A DNA stretch of 64,000 nt from Stenotrophomonas sp. SY1 (GTDB lineage: Bacteria > Pseudomonadota > Gammaproteobacteria > Xanthomonadales > Xanthomonadaceae). The notes under the pieces are model-generated. The model saw nothing but the letters and a program-made list of their open reading frames with translations, made no database searches and had not been told where the DNA came from. The stretch spans positions 1,779,543 to 1,843,542 of the forward strand of contig NZ_JAJOYR010000001.1 in NCBI RefSeq assembly GCF_021202945.1, written 5' to 3'. Positions 22,377 through 32,842 of this stretch are shown in pieces. Positions within the stretch are counted from its first letter, which is position 1. The number at the start of each line of letters is the position of its first letter. The translations under genes were made by a program, and so were the position numbers.

Positions 22377-22637
22377 ATGTCGATCGACACCCAGAAAGTT
22401 ATTGAAGCCAATGCACGTGGCACCAACGACACCGGTTCCCCGGAAGTCCAGGTGGCCCTGCTGACCGCCCGCATCGAACTGCTGACCGGCCACTTCAAGG
22501 AACACAAGAAGGACCACCACAGCCGTCGTGGTCTGCTGCAGATGGTGAACCGCCGCCGCAGCCTGCTTGACTACCTGAAGAAGAAGGACGTCGAGCGTTA
22601 CAAGGCCCTGATCGAAAAGCTCGGTCTGCGCCGCTAA
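22377..22637 (+). CDS. rpsO: 30S ribosomal protein S15
   Basis: The 86-residue protein binds the central domain of 16S rRNA early in assembly. Family segments: [33 protein letters not shown] and [15 protein letters not shown]. Length is typical (88-89). It has its own promoter and terminator, ahead of pnp as in Escherichia coli. Confidence 0.99.
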   Translation: MSIDTQKVIEANARGTNDTGSPEVQVALLTARIELLTGHFKEHKKDHHSRRGLLQMVNRRRSLLDYLKKKDVERYKALIEKLGLRR

Positions 22638-22648
22638 GAGACTTCCCG

Positions 22649-22681
22649 CCGCGGCGCAGCGATGCGCCGCGGTTTTGTTTT
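22649..22681 (+). terminator. Intrinsic terminator after rpsO
   Basis: A 9-bp GC stem (22649-22657 with 22664-22672) and 6-base loop are followed by TTTTGTTTTT. It separates rpsO from pnp, with partial readthrough likely. Confidence 0.85.
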
Positions 22682-22784
22682 TGCAGCTTCAAATCCCAGT
22701 AGATCGGCCGGACCCGCCCGGCCACCCGATGACGGCAAGGGTCGTCGACGGTCCATCTGAAGAAAGCATTTCAAGGATTCCCCC

Positions 22785-24893
22785 GTGGCAAAAATCACCA
22801 AAACCTTCCAGTACGGCAAACACACCGTCACGCTTGAAACCGGCGAAGTCGCCCGCCAGGCCGGCGGCGCTGTCATCGTCAAGATGGACGACACCGTGTT
22901 GCTGGTCACTGCCGTCGCCGCCAAGAGCGCGCGCGAAGGCCAGGACTTCTTCCCGCTGACCGTCGACTACCAGGAAAAGTTCTACGCCGGTGGCCGTATC
23001 CCGGGTGGCTTCTTCAAGCGTGAAGGCCGCGCGACCGAGAAGGAGACGCTGATCTCGCGTCTGATCGATCGCCCGATCCGTCCGCTGTTCCCGGAAGACT
23101 ACAAGAACGAAGTCCAGATCATCGCCACGGTGATGTCGCTGAACCCGGAAGTGGACGGCGACATCGCTGCCCTGATCGGTGCTTCGGCCGCCCTGTCGCT
23201 GGCCGGCACCCCGTTCAAGGGTCCGATCGGTGCCGCCAAGGTCGGTTACAAGGACGGCCAGTACATCCTCAATCCGACCGTGTCGGAGCTGAAGGAGTCG
23301 CAGCTGGAGCTGGTGGTCGCGGGTACCGCCAATGCCGTGCTGATGGTGGAATCCGAAGCCGCGCTGCTTTCCGAAGAAGTGATGCTGGGCGCCGTGACCT
23401 TCGGTCACCGCGAAATGCAGAAGGTCATCAACGCGATCAACGAACTGACCGTTGAAGCCGGCACCAAGCCGAGCGACTGGGTTGCTCCGGCCAAGAACAC
23501 CGCGCTGATCAGCGCCCTGCAGGAAGCCGTCGGCGGCAAGCTGGGCGAAGCCTTCCAGGTGCGTGACAAGCTGCAGCGCCGCGATGCCATTTCGGCGATC
23601 AAGAAGGACGTGGTCGAAGCCCTGGCTGGCCGCGTTGCCGCTGAAGGCTGGAACTCGGCTGAGCTGTCCAAGGAGTTCGGCGAGCTGGAATACAGCACCA
23701 TGCGCAACTCGGTGCTGGACACCAAGGTTCGCATCGACGGCCGCGCACTGGACACCGTCCGCCCGATCGCCGTGAAGACCAGCGTGCTGCCGCGTACCCA
23801 CGGCTCGGCGCTGTTCACCCGCGGTGAGACCCAGGCCATCGTGACCATCACGCTCGGTACCGCCCGCGACGGCCAGATCATCGATGCCGTTGCCGGTGAG
23901 TACAAGGAAAACTTCCTGTTCCATTACAACTTCCCGCCCTACTCGGTCGGTGAGTGCGGTCGTTTCGGTGCGCCGAAGCGTCGCGAAATCGGCCACGGCC
24001 GTCTGGCCAAGCGCGGCGTGCTGGCTGTGATGCCGTCGCTGGAAGCCTTCCCGTACACCATCCGCGTGGTCTCGGAGATCACTGAATCCAACGGCTCCTC
24101 GTCGATGGCTTCGGTCTGCGGTTCCTCGCTGGCCCTTATGGACGCCGGCGTGCCGGTCAAGTCGCCGGTGGCCGGTATCGCCATGGGCCTGGTCAAGGAA
24201 GGCGAGCGCTTCGTGGTCCTGTCCGACATCCTGGGTGACGAAGATCACCTGGGCGACATGGACTTCAAGGTCGCTGGTACCTCCGAGGGCATTTCCGCCC
24301 TGCAGATGGATATCAAGATCGAAGGCATCACCGAAGAGATCATGAAGCAGGCACTGCAGCAGGCCAAGGCTGGCCGTCTGCACATCCTGGGCGAAATGGC
24401 TCACGGCCTGACCGCACCGCGTGCCGAGCTGTCGGACTACGCACCGCGTCTGCTGACCATCAAGATCCACCCGGACAAGATCCGCGAAGTGATCGGCAAG
24501 GGTGGCTCGACCATCCAGGCCATCACCAAGGAAACCGGTACCCAGATCGACATCCAGGACGACGGCACCATCACCATCGCCTCGGTGAACAACGCCGCTG
24601 CCCAGGCCGCCAAGGCCCGCATCGAGCAGATCACCTCGGACGTCGAGCCGGGCCGCATCTACGAAGGCAAGGTCGCCAAGATCATGGACTTCGGCGCGTT
24701 CGTCACGATCCTGCCGGGCAAGGATGGTCTGGTGCACGTGTCGCAGATCTCCAGCGACCGCGTCGAGAAGGTCGGCGACGTGCTGAAGGAAGGCGATGTG
24801 GTCAAGGTCAAGGTGCTGGAAGTCGACAAGCAGGGCCGTATCCGCCTGTCGATGAAGGCCGTTGAAGAAGGCGAGGGCGCCTCGGCCGAATAA
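22785..24893 (+). CDS. pnp: Polyribonucleotide nucleotidyltransferase
   Basis: The 702-residue 3'-5' phosphorolytic exoribonuclease is a degradosome partner. Domains in order: first RNase PH-like core (about 10-145), linker helices (about 150-235), second RNase PH core (about 310-545, FTRGETQA and [17 protein letters not shown]), KH domain (about 555-615, [13 protein letters not shown]) and S1 domain (about 622-695). GTG 22785 follows CAAGGAT. Length is normal (711 in Escherichia coli). Confidence 0.98.
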   Translation: MAKITKTFQYGKHTVTLETGEVARQAGGAVIVKMDDTVLLVTAVAAKSAREGQDFFPLTVDYQEKFYAGGRIPGGFFKREGRATEKETLISRLIDRPIRPLFPEDYKNEVQIIATVMSLNPEVDGDIAALIGASAALSLAGTPFKGPIGAAKVGYKDGQYILNPTVSELKESQLELVVAGTANAVLMVESEAALLSEEVMLGAVTFGHREMQKVINAINELTVEAGTKPSDWVAPAKNTALISALQEAVGGKLGEAFQVRDKLQRRDAISAIKKDVVEALAGRVAAEGWNSAELSKEFGELEYSTMRNSVLDTKVRIDGRALDTVRPIAVKTSVLPRTHGSALFTRGETQAIVTITLGTARDGQIIDAVAGEYKENFLFHYNFPPYSVGECGRFGAPKRREIGHGRLAKRGVLAVMPSLEAFPYTIRVVSEITESNGSSSMASVCGSSLALMDAGVPVKSPVAGIAMGLVKEGERFVVLSDILGDEDHLGDMDFKVAGTSEGISALQMDIKIEGITEEIMKQALQQAKAGRLHILGEMAHGLTAPRAELSDYAPRLLTIKIHPDKIREVIGKGGSTIQAITKETGTQIDIQDDGTITIASVNNAAAQAAKARIEQITSDVEPGRIYEGKVAKIMDFGAFVTILPGKDGLVHVSQISSDRVEKVGDVLKEGDVVKVKVLEVDKQGRIRLSMKAVEEGEGASAE

Positions 24894-24913
24894 GGCTGTG
24901 GTGTTTCGCTGAG

Positions 24914-24943
24914 AAAAACGGGCCTTCGGGCCCGTTTTTTTTT
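24914..24943 (+). terminator. Intrinsic terminator after pnp
   Basis: A stem with a core ACGGGCC/GGCCCGT type pairing, TTCG tetraloop (24925-24928), A-tract on the 5' side and nine T on the 3' side gives a textbook bidirectional-looking terminator. Confidence 0.93.
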
Positions 24944-24953
24944 GTTCTAAACC

Positions 24954-25062
24954 GCCCTCACCCCAACCCCTCTCCCGCGCGCGGGAGAGGTGCTTTCGCC
25001 CTGCCAACCAACAGTGCACAGAGCCCCTCTCCCGCAGGCGGGAGAGGGGTTGGGGTGAGGGC
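24954..25062. repeat. Bipartite REP-like palindromic repeat
   Basis: Two 25-base arms (24954-24978 and 25038-25062) are perfect inverted copies of each other, and each arm also folds into its own CTCTCCCGC/GCGGGAGAG hairpin. The unit resembles the intergenic REP/BIME elements common in Stenotrophomonas and Xanthomonas. A related single unit occurs at 56466-56504. It lies just after the pnp terminator. Confidence 0.75.
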
Positions 25063-25233
25063 AGGTCACAGGCGACGGTCATCAAAGCCAGCCGTAGGCT
25101 TCAAGCCAGCGGGATATGTTCTGTACGCAAGGCCAATCACGCCGCCAAGGCAGTAGCCTGACGCGCGTTCCCGTCGTTTCGCCGATGTGCCACAAGCGCA
25201 AGCTGGCCAAGCTTTCCCTGAAAAGGGGAAGGC

Positions 25234-27651
25234 ATGAACGACAAGGTGCAGACAGCAGCAGCGCGTGCGTCCGATGACGATGAGGCGGTCGCCACGCCGC
25301 CGTTCGGGAAATGGGTGGCGGTGTGTTTTCTGGCGGGGATCTGCGCTGCCGTCTGGGCGCCATGGTTGCTGCCGGTGGCGTTGTGCTGGGTGCTGCTGTT
25401 TGCGGGCGCGACGACCTGGCTGCGGTGGCCACGCTGGCGCTGGGCCGGCGCGTTGCTGGTCGGAATGTCATGGGCGGGGCTGCATGTCGGCTGGTCGTTG
25501 GCCGCACAGTTGCCCCTGGTGTGGGAGAAGCGTGAGCTTGTCGTGTCCGGTAGCGTAACCAGCCTGCCGGATCATCAGCCGCGCCGTACGCGTTTCCAGT
25601 TCCGGGTGGATGACGATGCCAGTCAGCCGGCGCCGCTGCGCGGAAAGCGGCTGCAGCTGGCGTGGTATGACGACTTCGATGCCGTCACCCCCGGTCCGCG
25701 CATGCAACTGCATGCCGGTGCCCGTTGGCAGCTGCCACTGCGCGTGCGTGTGCCGCGCGGCCTGGCCAATCCCGGTGGTTTCGATGCCGAGCGGCATGCG
25801 CTGGCGCAGCGGATCAGCGCCACCGGCATGGTGCTGGCAGGTGGTGGCCCGCAGAGGCTGGCCACGCCGGCGGGTCTGGCGGCGTGGCGCGGGCAGATGG
25901 CTTCGCGCATTGCCGGGCAGGTCGAAGCGACTTCGGCGCGTTATGTGCAGGCGTTGGCACTGGGTGATACCCGTGGGCTGGACGATGGCGATTGGCAGTT
26001 GCTGAGGGCAACCGGGCTTACGCACCTGATCGCCATTTCCGGATTCCACGTCGGCATGGTCGCGGTATGTGGCGCGTGGTTGGTGGCGGGGCTGTGGCGT
26101 TTGCTGCCATGGCTGGGCCGTTGTTGTCCGCGTCCGCAGGCGATGGCCCTGGCGGCATTTGCTGCCGCGCTTGGCTATGCGGCCGTGGCCGGGTTCGCCT
26201 TGCCAACCGTGCGCACGGTGCTGATGGTCGCGGTGATCGTGCTGGCCAGGCTGTGGCGTCGCCCCTTCGATGTGCTTGGTTCGTTGGCCTTGGCAGCAAT
26301 GGCGGTGCTGTTGGTTGATCCGTTGTCGGTTCTGGCTGCGGGGTTCTGGCTGAGCTTTGCCGGGGTGGCCTGGTTGGCGTGGTGCCTGCCGGAACGGACG
26401 CATTGGCTGCGCGGTTTCCTGTCGGCTCAGGCAGTGGCCACCGTGGGGTTGCTGCCGCTGACGGTGATGCTGTTCGGGCAGGCCTCGGTCATCGGCCCAC
26501 TGGCGAATCTGGTGGCAATCCCATGGTGGAGCCTGGTGGTGGTGCCGCTGGCCCTGCTGGGCACGGCGGCTGAAGCGCTTTTCACAGGCGCGGGCAGTAC
26601 ATTCTGGCGTGCATCGGCGTGGTGCTTCGATCTCGTTTGGCCGTTGTTCGAGGCGCTGGCCGATACGCGCTTTTCGCTGTGGTGGTTGCCCGAGTCGGAG
26701 TGGTTTGCGCTACCGCTGGCGCTTTGTGGTGCGCTGTGGCAGTTGCTGCCTGCGATGCCTGGCCGCGCGTTGGCGCTGTTGTTATGGCTGCCGCTGCTGC
26801 TGCCGTGGCGCGAGCTGCCGGCGGACGCGGAGTTCGAACTGGTGTTGCTGGATGTCGGACAGGGATTGGCGGTGGTGGTGCGTACGCATCAGCGCGTCCT
26901 CTTGTATGACACAGGGCCTGCGGTGCGCGATGGTTTTGATGCCGGCGAGCGGGTGGTCGTGCCGGCGTTGCGTGCGCTGGGCGTGCGGCAGCTGGACCGG
27001 CTGGTCATCAGCCACGGTGACCACGATCACATCGGCGGCCTGCAGGCGGTGCGCGCGGCGTTCCCGGTGACTGGGCTGGTGGCACCTCCTGGACTGGTTC
27101 TGGACAGCGCTTCCCGCTGTGTCGCGGGCGAGGCGTGGCAGTGGGACGGTGTGCACTTCGAGTTCCTGCATCCGGGAGCGGGCTTCCCGTATCTGCGTAA
27201 TGAATCCAGTTGCGTGCTGGCGGTGCGTGGTGCGAACGGCACCGCGCTGCTGACCGGGGATATCGGCGAGGTGATCGAGCAGGGGTTGGTCAAGCGTGCC
27301 GGGCCGGCGTTGAAAGCCGATGTGGTGCTGGTGGCTCACCACGGCAGCGGCGGATCCTCCAGCCCTGCATTCATCCGTGCCACGCAGGCACGGCTGGCCG
27401 TGGTGTCGGCGGGGCATGGCAATCGTTTCGGCCATCCGCGCACCGAGGTGCTTGCTCGCTGGCAGCGTGCCGGAGCCGAGGTGCTGACCACCGCTGACAG
27501 CGGTGCGGTACGAATCTGGCTGGGCCGGGACGGCATACAGCTGCGTGAAAGGCGGATATCACGATCACGTGTATGGGATGCCGCGGAGCGGGCGCGGGCG
27601 GCTGCTATCCTATCGCCGATTGAACAGACGGCCAGGGTGCCGGAGGGTTGA
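25234..27651 (+). CDS. comEC: DNA internalization competence protein ComEC/Rec2
   Basis: This 805-residue inner-membrane channel takes single-stranded DNA into the cytoplasm during transformation. An N-terminal membrane region and OB-like periplasmic domain (about 20-190) precede the multi-helix competence domain (about 225-510, with the THLIAISGFHVGMV segment) and a C-terminal metallo-beta-lactamase-like domain (about 530-760) with HGDHDHIGG at about 594. ATG 25234 follows GGGGAAGG. It heads an operon with exbB (3-base gap) and the lipid A genes, an order seen in xanthomonads. Confidence 0.95.
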   Translation: MNDKVQTAAARASDDDEAVATPPFGKWVAVCFLAGICAAVWAPWLLPVALCWVLLFAGATTWLRWPRWRWAGALLVGMSWAGLHVGWSLAAQLPLVWEKRELVVSGSVTSLPDHQPRRTRFQFRVDDDASQPAPLRGKRLQLAWYDDFDAVTPGPRMQLHAGARWQLPLRVRVPRGLANPGGFDAERHALAQRISATGMVLAGGGPQRLATPAGLAAWRGQMASRIAGQVEATSARYVQALALGDTRGLDDGDWQLLRATGLTHLIAISGFHVGMVAVCGAWLVAGLWRLLPWLGRCCPRPQAMALAAFAAALGYAAVAGFALPTVRTVLMVAVIVLARLWRRPFDVLGSLALAAMAVLLVDPLSVLAAGFWLSFAGVAWLAWCLPERTHWLRGFLSAQAVATVGLLPLTVMLFGQASVIGPLANLVAIPWWSLVVVPLALLGTAAEALFTGAGSTFWRASAWCFDLVWPLFEALADTRFSLWWLPESEWFALPLALCGALWQLLPAMPGRALALLLWLPLLLPWRELPADAEFELVLLDVGQGLAVVVRTHQRVLLYDTGPAVRDGFDAGERVVVPALRALGVRQLDRLVISHGDHDHIGGLQAVRAAFPVTGLVAPPGLVLDSASRCVAGEAWQWDGVHFEFLHPGAGFPYLRNESSCVLAVRGANGTALLTGDIGEVIEQGLVKRAGPALKADVVLVAHHGSGGSSSPAFIRATQARLAVVSAGHGNRFGHPRTEVLARWQRAGAEVLTTADSGAVRIWLGRDGIQLRERRISRSRVWDAAERARAAAILSPIEQTARVPEG

Positions 27652-27654
27652 AAC

Positions 27655-28326
27655 GTGTGGGAACTGGTCAAGGCTGGCGGCTGGCCGATGCTGCCGCTGT
27701 TGTTGCTGGGGGTGCTGGCTTTGGCGATCGTCCTGGAGCGTTTCTGGAGCCTGCGGCGCAACGAAGTGTTGCCGCCGGGGCTGGGGCAGGAAGTCCGTAA
27801 CTGGGCCGCACGCGGCAAGCTGGATGCCTCGCATATTGAATCCCTGCGCGCCAACTCGCCGCTGGGTGCGCTGCTGGCTGCCGCGCTGGAAGCGCGCAAC
27901 CGTCCGCGCGACCAGATCCGCGAGCGCATCGAAGACACCGGTCGTCATCTGGTGCACCGGATGGGCCGCTTCCTCAATGCGCTGGGCACCATTGCCTCGG
28001 CCGGACCGCTGCTGGGCCTGCTGGGTACGGTGGTCGGCATGATCCAGATGTTCCTGGGCATCCTCGACCATGGCGTCGGTGATGTGAATCAGCTGGCCGG
28101 CGGCATCGGTAAGGCGCTGGTGTGCACCGCGACCGGCATGATCGTGGCGATCCCGGCGCTGATGTTCCACCGCTACTTCCGTGGGCGTATCGATGGCTAC
28201 GTTATCGAGATGGAGCAGGAGGCCGCAGCGTTGCTTGACTCACTCGATGGCCGTGCCGCAGTGCTGGCCGGCAGCAAGGCCGCTGCTGCTCCGGCGGCGC
28301 GCCCGGTAGCCACTGCGAAGGCTTGA
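27655..28326 (+). CDS. exbB: ExbB/TolQ-family proton channel protein
   Basis: The 223-residue MotA/TolQ/ExbB-family protein has an N-terminal helix (about 12-32) and two further helices (about 105-130 and 150-175) with the family segment GTIASAGPLLGLLGTVVGMI. It forms a proton-driven motor with ExbD. GTG 27655 is the only start compatible with the tight spacing to comEC. This pair sits before msbA, so it may serve envelope biogenesis rather than iron uptake; no TonB gene is nearby. The ExbB or TolQ subfamily is not settled by eye. Confidence 0.9.
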   Translation: MWELVKAGGWPMLPLLLLGVLALAIVLERFWSLRRNEVLPPGLGQEVRNWAARGKLDASHIESLRANSPLGALLAAALEARNRPRDQIRERIEDTGRHLVHRMGRFLNALGTIASAGPLLGLLGTVVGMIQMFLGILDHGVGDVNQLAGGIGKALVCTATGMIVAIPALMFHRYFRGRIDGYVIEMEQEAAALLDSLDGRAAVLAGSKAAAAPAARPVATAKA

Positions 28327-28332
28327 TGACCG

Positions 28333-28755
28333 ATGCGCATCCGCGATAACCGCGCCCAGGACGAACCGCAGATCGATCTGGTACCGCTGATCGATGTGAT
28401 CCTGGTGCTGATCATTTTCTTTGTGGTCACCACCACGTTCGACGCACGTTCCACGTTGCAGGTGCAGCTGCCTACCGCCAGCGACCAGAACAATCCGCAG
28501 CCGCCGCGTTCGTTGAGCGTGCTGGTCAATGCCGACGGCCGTTACTTCATCAACGACCAGGAAGTGCTGCGCAACGACATCGAATCGCTCAAGCAGACCA
28601 TCGCGCAGTTGGCCGGCGAAGACCGTGAACAGACCGTGCTGCTGCGTGCCGATGCGCGTACGCCGTACCAGGCTGTGGTCACCGCGCAGGACGCGCTGGG
28701 CCAGTTGGGCTTCCGTCGCATTGCCATTGCCACTGCACCGGAAACGAAGCAATGA
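28333..28755 (+). CDS. exbD: ExbD/TolR-family biopolymer transport protein
   Basis: The 140-residue protein has a short cytoplasmic tail, one helix (about 16-36) with the conserved proton-carrying aspartate in IDLVPLIDVILVLIIFFVV, and a periplasmic domain ending near residue 138. It is the partner of the preceding ExbB-like protein. Its stop overlaps the msbA start by 4 bases (ATGA). Confidence 0.92.
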   Translation: MRIRDNRAQDEPQIDLVPLIDVILVLIIFFVVTTTFDARSTLQVQLPTASDQNNPQPPRSLSVLVNADGRYFINDQEVLRNDIESLKQTIAQLAGEDREQTVLLRADARTPYQAVVTAQDALGQLGFRRIAIATAPETKQ

Positions 28756-30497
28756 GTACCACCGAGTCGGCCTGGCAGACGTACAAGCGGTTGCTGGCCT
28801 TTGCCAGACCGTACCGCGGGCTGTTGCTGCTGGCCGGCCTGGGCATGCTGGTGGAGGCTGGTGCCGGCAGTTATTTCGTCCTGCTGATGAAGCCGGTCAC
28901 CAACAGCCTGGTGAATCCGACCGAGATCAACATCTGGATGCCGCTTGGCATCGTTGGCCTGTTCATGGTGCGCGGCATTGCCGGCTACCTGACCGATATC
29001 GGGATGGGCAAGGCCGCGCGCAGCATCGCCCGCGATCTGCGGGTGCGTGTTCTGGGGAAGTATCTGCGCCTGCCGGGACAACGTTTCGATTCCGAGCCGG
29101 TGCCGTCGATGCTGGTTCGGTTGGGTTCGGACAGCGACCAGGTGGCGCAGGCGGCCGTTGATGCGATGAAGGTGGTGTTGCAGCAATCGCTGCAGGCACT
29201 GGGGTCGCTGCTGGTGATGCTGTGGTTGAGCTGGCAGGTCACCTTGGCCATCTTCGTGCTGGCGCCACCGTTGGCGTGGGTGATGAACAAGGTGGCCAAG
29301 CGCTACCGGCGCATCAGCCATCGCATCCAGGAGAGCGGCGGTGATTTGTTGCAGGCCGCCGACCAGACGCTTTCCGCCAATCAGGAAGTGAAGGTGTACG
29401 GCGCCCAGCGCAACGAGCTGGAGCGCTACGCAGGACTGGCCAACATCAATCTGCGGCTGGCGATGAAGGTGGAGGCCACCCGCAGCATTTCGTCGGCGAT
29501 GGTGCAGTTGATGGGGTCCGTCGGTCTGGCGGCACTGCTGTTGATCGCCAGCCATGAAGCGGCGGCCGGACGACTGACGGTTGGTGATTTTGTCGGCCTG
29601 ATGATGGCGATGATGGCCATCATTCCCGCGCTCAAGCAGCTGACCAACGTGCAGAACATGACCCAGCGCGGCATTGCGTCGGCGCAGCGTCTTTTCACCG
29701 TGCTTGATGCGCCGGATGAACCGGACCACGGCACGCGGTCGCTGGAGCGGGCACAGGGTCTGCTGGAGTTCCGTAACGTCACCGCACGTTATCCGGGGCA
29801 GCCCAAGCCGGCGTTGGAAGACATCAGCTTCATCGCCCAGCCCGGCACGGTGACAGCCATCGTTGGCCGCTCGGGCAGTGGCAAGTCGACACTGATCAAG
29901 CTGATTCCGCGCTTCTATGAGATCGAAGCGGGGCAGATCCTGCTCGATGGTCATCCGCTGCAGGATTACCGGTTGGCCGACCTGCGTCGGCAGATCGCCT
30001 TGGTGGGCCAGCAGGTGACGCTGTTCAACGGCAGCGTTGCCGAGAATGTTGCCTACGGCGAGTTGCGTGACAGCAGTGCAGAACAACTGAGCCGGGCCAT
30101 TGCCGGCGCCAACGCGCAGGAGTTCGTCGAGCAACTGCCCGAGGGCGTGGATGCGCAGGTCGGCGCCAAGGGCGGCCGGCTGTCCGGTGGCCAGCGCCAG
30201 CGCCTGGCCATTGCCCGCGCCATGCTCAAGGATGCGCCCATCCTGATCCTGGACGAAGCCACCGCCGCATTGGACAACGAATCCGAGCGTCTGGTGCAGG
30301 AAGCGCTGCAGAAGCTGATGCCGGACCGCACCACGCTGGTGATCGCACATCGGCTTTCCACTATCGAGCATGCCGATCAGGTGCTGGTGATGGACCAGGG
30401 GCGCATCGTCGAACGGGGCACCCACGCCGAGCTGTTGGCGCAGGGCGGGCTGTACGAGCACCTGCACAACATGCAGTTCCGGGAAAGGCAGGATTGA
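28752..30497 (+). CDS. msbA: Lipid A export ATP-binding/permease protein MsbA
   Basis: The 581-residue ABC half-transporter flips core-lipid A across the inner membrane. Six helices fill about 1-320. The ATPase domain has Walker [10 protein letters not shown] (372-380), signature LSGGQRQR and Walker B ILILDEAT. Its neighbours lpxK and kdsB act in the same pathway. The stop codon overlaps the lpxK start (TGATG). Confidence 0.96.
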   Translation: MSTTESAWQTYKRLLAFARPYRGLLLLAGLGMLVEAGAGSYFVLLMKPVTNSLVNPTEINIWMPLGIVGLFMVRGIAGYLTDIGMGKAARSIARDLRVRVLGKYLRLPGQRFDSEPVPSMLVRLGSDSDQVAQAAVDAMKVVLQQSLQALGSLLVMLWLSWQVTLAIFVLAPPLAWVMNKVAKRYRRISHRIQESGGDLLQAADQTLSANQEVKVYGAQRNELERYAGLANINLRLAMKVEATRSISSAMVQLMGSVGLAALLLIASHEAAAGRLTVGDFVGLMMAMMAIIPALKQLTNVQNMTQRGIASAQRLFTVLDAPDEPDHGTRSLERAQGLLEFRNVTARYPGQPKPALEDISFIAQPGTVTAIVGRSGSGKSTLIKLIPRFYEIEAGQILLDGHPLQDYRLADLRRQIALVGQQVTLFNGSVAENVAYGELRDSSAEQLSRAIAGANAQEFVEQLPEGVDAQVGAKGGRLSGGQRQRLAIARAMLKDAPILILDEATAALDNESERLVQEALQKLMPDRTTLVIAHRLSTIEHADQVLVMDQGRIVERGTHAELLAQGGLYEHLHNMQFRERQD

Positions 30498-31519
30498 TGG
30501 CCAAGCAGGGTCCGCATACGCCGCTGTGGTGGTATGGCGATGTCGCAGTGCCTCTGGCTGCCCGCCTGGTCGCGCCCTTGTACGGCGCGTTGTCGGGCCT
30601 GCGTCGCGGCTTGTACCGGCGTGGCTGGTTGCGCCGCAAACAGGTGCCGGTGCCGGTCATCGTGGTCGGCAACATCACCGCTGGCGGTACCGGCAAGACG
30701 CCGCTGACGATCGAACTGGTCGAGCGGCTGCGTGAAGCCGGCTGGAAGCCGGGTGTCGCCAGCAGAGGCTATGGTCGTGACGAGCCCTCCACCGCACGCT
30801 GGATCACGCCGGACCTTGCGGCCGGCCTGGGTGGCGATGAGCCGGTGCTGATCGCATGGAAAACCGGCGTGCCGGTACGCGTGGACAAGGATCGCGTGGC
30901 CGCAGCCCAAGCGCTGTTGGCAGCCGGTTGTGACGTGGTGGTCTGCGATGACGGCCTGCAGCACTACCGGCTTGCACGCGATATCGAAATTGAAGTGGTC
31001 GACGCCGCGCGCCGTTACGGCAATGGCCGGATGATGCCGGCCGGGCCGCTGCGTGAGCCGGTGGCACGGGCGCGCGAGTGCGACTTCCGGGTGGTCAACC
31101 TGGGCCAGGCCAGCGACGAAGTGGGTGATGTCGTCAGCTGTGGTTTCGGCGAATGGGCGATGCGCCTGCGTATCGATTCGGCGCGCCCGCTCAATGGCGG
31201 CAGGCAGGTTCCGCTGCAATCGTTCGCCGGTCAACGTGTGCATGCCGTGGCAGGCATCGCCAATCCGCAGCGGTTCTTCCAGATGTTGCGTACGCGCGGC
31301 ATCGGCGTGGTGCCGCATGCCTTTGCCGATCACCACCGCTATCAGCCGGAAGACCTTGCTTTTGGCAGTGAACTGCCGGTGCTGATGACCGAAAAGGATG
31401 CAGTGAAGTGCCAGAGTTTTGCCAACCGCTGGCATTACGCGGTGCCTTTGCAGGCGGAACTGCCCGCTGCGTTCTGGGTGGCGCTGCTTGACCGACTTGG
31501 CAAGCTCGCGCGCGGATAA
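30497..31519 (+). CDS. lpxK: Tetraacyldisaccharide 4'-kinase
   Basis: This 340-residue membrane-associated P-loop kinase adds the 4'-phosphate of lipid A. The glycine-rich nucleotide loop [12 protein letters not shown] is at about 58-69, and DDGLQHY lies further on. ATG 30497 shares its A with the msbA stop. The C-terminal half carries FADHHRY and MTEKDAVKC segments typical of the family. Confidence 0.96.
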   Translation: MAKQGPHTPLWWYGDVAVPLAARLVAPLYGALSGLRRGLYRRGWLRRKQVPVPVIVVGNITAGGTGKTPLTIELVERLREAGWKPGVASRGYGRDEPSTARWITPDLAAGLGGDEPVLIAWKTGVPVRVDKDRVAAAQALLAAGCDVVVCDDGLQHYRLARDIEIEVVDAARRYGNGRMMPAGPLREPVARARECDFRVVNLGQASDEVGDVVSCGFGEWAMRLRIDSARPLNGGRQVPLQSFAGQRVHAVAGIANPQRFFQMLRTRGIGVVPHAFADHHRYQPEDLAFGSELPVLMTEKDAVKCQSFANRWHYAVPLQAELPAAFWVALLDRLGKLARG

Positions 31520-31586
31520 GTCACCCCGCTGGTGCACTGGTTTGATGTTCGAGCGATGGCGTGGCCGTCGCCGGTAAGGAGTAGAA

Positions 31587-32360
31587 ATGAGTGCGATTGC
31601 TGATTTTGTCGTGGCCATTCCCGCCCGTTATGCCTCCACCCGCCTGCCGGGCAAGCCACTGGCGCTGCTGGCCGGTGAGCCGATGGTGCTGCACGTGGCG
31701 AGGCGCGCACTGGATGCCGGAGCCCGCGAAGTCTGGGTTGCCACCGACGACGCACGCATTGCCGAAGCCGTCAGCGGTCTGCCGGGGGTTCATGTGGCCA
31801 TGACCGATCCCGCGCACGCGTCCGGTACCGATCGTCTGGCCGAATGTGCGCGCAAGGCCGGCTGGAGCGATGAGGTGATCGTGGTGAACCTGCAGGGTGA
31901 CGAGCCGTTCGCGCCAGCCGCCGGCATCCGTGCCGTGGCTGCCGCGCTGGCCGCGAGCGAAGCGCCAATGTCGACACTGGCCACGCCGGTGGAGGATGCG
32001 CATACCCTGTTCGATCCGAATGTGGTGAAGCTGGTTCGCAACGTGCGCGGTGAAGCGCTGTACTTCAGTCGTGCACCGATTCCGTGGCACCGCGACGCGT
32101 TCGCGCGCAGCAAGGATGCGCTGCCGGGCGGGCAGTGGCTGCGTCATATCGGCATCTACGGCTACCGTGCCGGTTTCCTGCAGCAGATTGCTGCGCTGCC
32201 GCCCGGTGGCCTGGAACAGATCGAATCACTGGAGCAACTGCGTGTGCTTGAGGCCGGGTTCAACATCGCCGTTGCCCTGTCGCCCGAGCCGTTCCCGCCG
32301 GGTATCGATACGCCCGAAGACCTGGAGCGCGCCGATGCAAGGATGAGGGCAGGGCGTTGA
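31587..32360 (+). CDS. kdsB: 3-deoxy-manno-octulosonate cytidylyltransferase
   Basis: The 257-residue cytosolic enzyme makes CMP-Kdo for inner-core LPS. The nucleotide-binding N terminus [15 protein letters not shown] and the segments VNLQGDEPF and [13 protein letters not shown] are diagnostic. ATG 31587 follows AAGGAG at a good distance. Its stop overlaps the next gene start (TTGA). Confidence 0.97.
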   Translation: MSAIADFVVAIPARYASTRLPGKPLALLAGEPMVLHVARRALDAGAREVWVATDDARIAEAVSGLPGVHVAMTDPAHASGTDRLAECARKAGWSDEVIVVNLQGDEPFAPAAGIRAVAAALAASEAPMSTLATPVEDAHTLFDPNVVKLVRNVRGEALYFSRAPIPWHRDAFARSKDALPGGQWLRHIGIYGYRAGFLQQIAALPPGGLEQIESLEQLRVLEAGFNIAVALSPEPFPPGIDTPEDLERADARMRAGR

Positions 32361-32842
32361 AGCTGCTGGTGGTGTGCCTGGGCAACATCTGCCGCTCGCC
32401 GATGGGCGAAGGCGCCTTGCGGGCGCGTCTGGCGGAGGCCGGGCTGAGCGATCGCATTGAAGTGGATTCTGCGGGTACTTCCGGCTGGCATGCCGGACAT
32501 GCGCCGGACCCGCGTGCCATCGCCTGCGCCAGGCGTCACGGTGTTGATATCGCCGGCCTGCGCGCACGCCAGCTGCAGCGCTCCGACTTCCTGGCGTTCG
32601 ACTACATCCTCTGCGCTGACCGTAACAATGTGAACGACGCCAGGTCGTTGGCGCCGGCGCAGGCAAGTGACCGTGCCGTGCTTTGGCTGCCGTGGGCCGG
32701 CGTGACCGAGGCGGTGGTACCCGATCCCTATTACGGTGACGCGGCAGCTTTTGAGCACAGCTGGTCACTGATTGATGCCGCTGCTTCAGGTACCGTCAAA
32801 CGTCTGGCGCAGGCAATTGACTCCGGCATAATCCAGCCATGA
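32357..32842 (+). CDS. Low-molecular-weight protein-tyrosine phosphatase
   Basis: The 161-residue cytosolic phosphatase has the P-loop C7-LGNIC-R13-S and the general-acid aspartate in [12 protein letters not shown] start at 32357 overlaps the kdsB stop, and the next in-frame start would remove the catalytic loop, so TTG is well supported. Following kdsB is typical for xanthomonads. The substrate is unknown; it is distinct from the Wzb-like paralogue at 60574-61014. Confidence 0.92.
   Translation: MKLLVVCLGNICRSPMGEGALRARLAEAGLSDRIEVDSAGTSGWHAGHAPDPRAIACARRHGVDIAGLRARQLQRSDFLAFDYILCADRNNVNDARSLAPAQASDRAVLWLPWAGVTEAVVPDPYYGDAAAFEHSWSLIDAAASGTVKRLAQAIDSGIIQP

Noticed and set aside
25082..25210. 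Short leftward frame ending at 25082 (about 40 residues, ending WLEAYGWL)
   Set aside because: The end looks protein-like, but the only starts are rare codons, no family was recognised, and most of the frame lies over the comEC 5' end. A degraded gene end is possible but unsupported.
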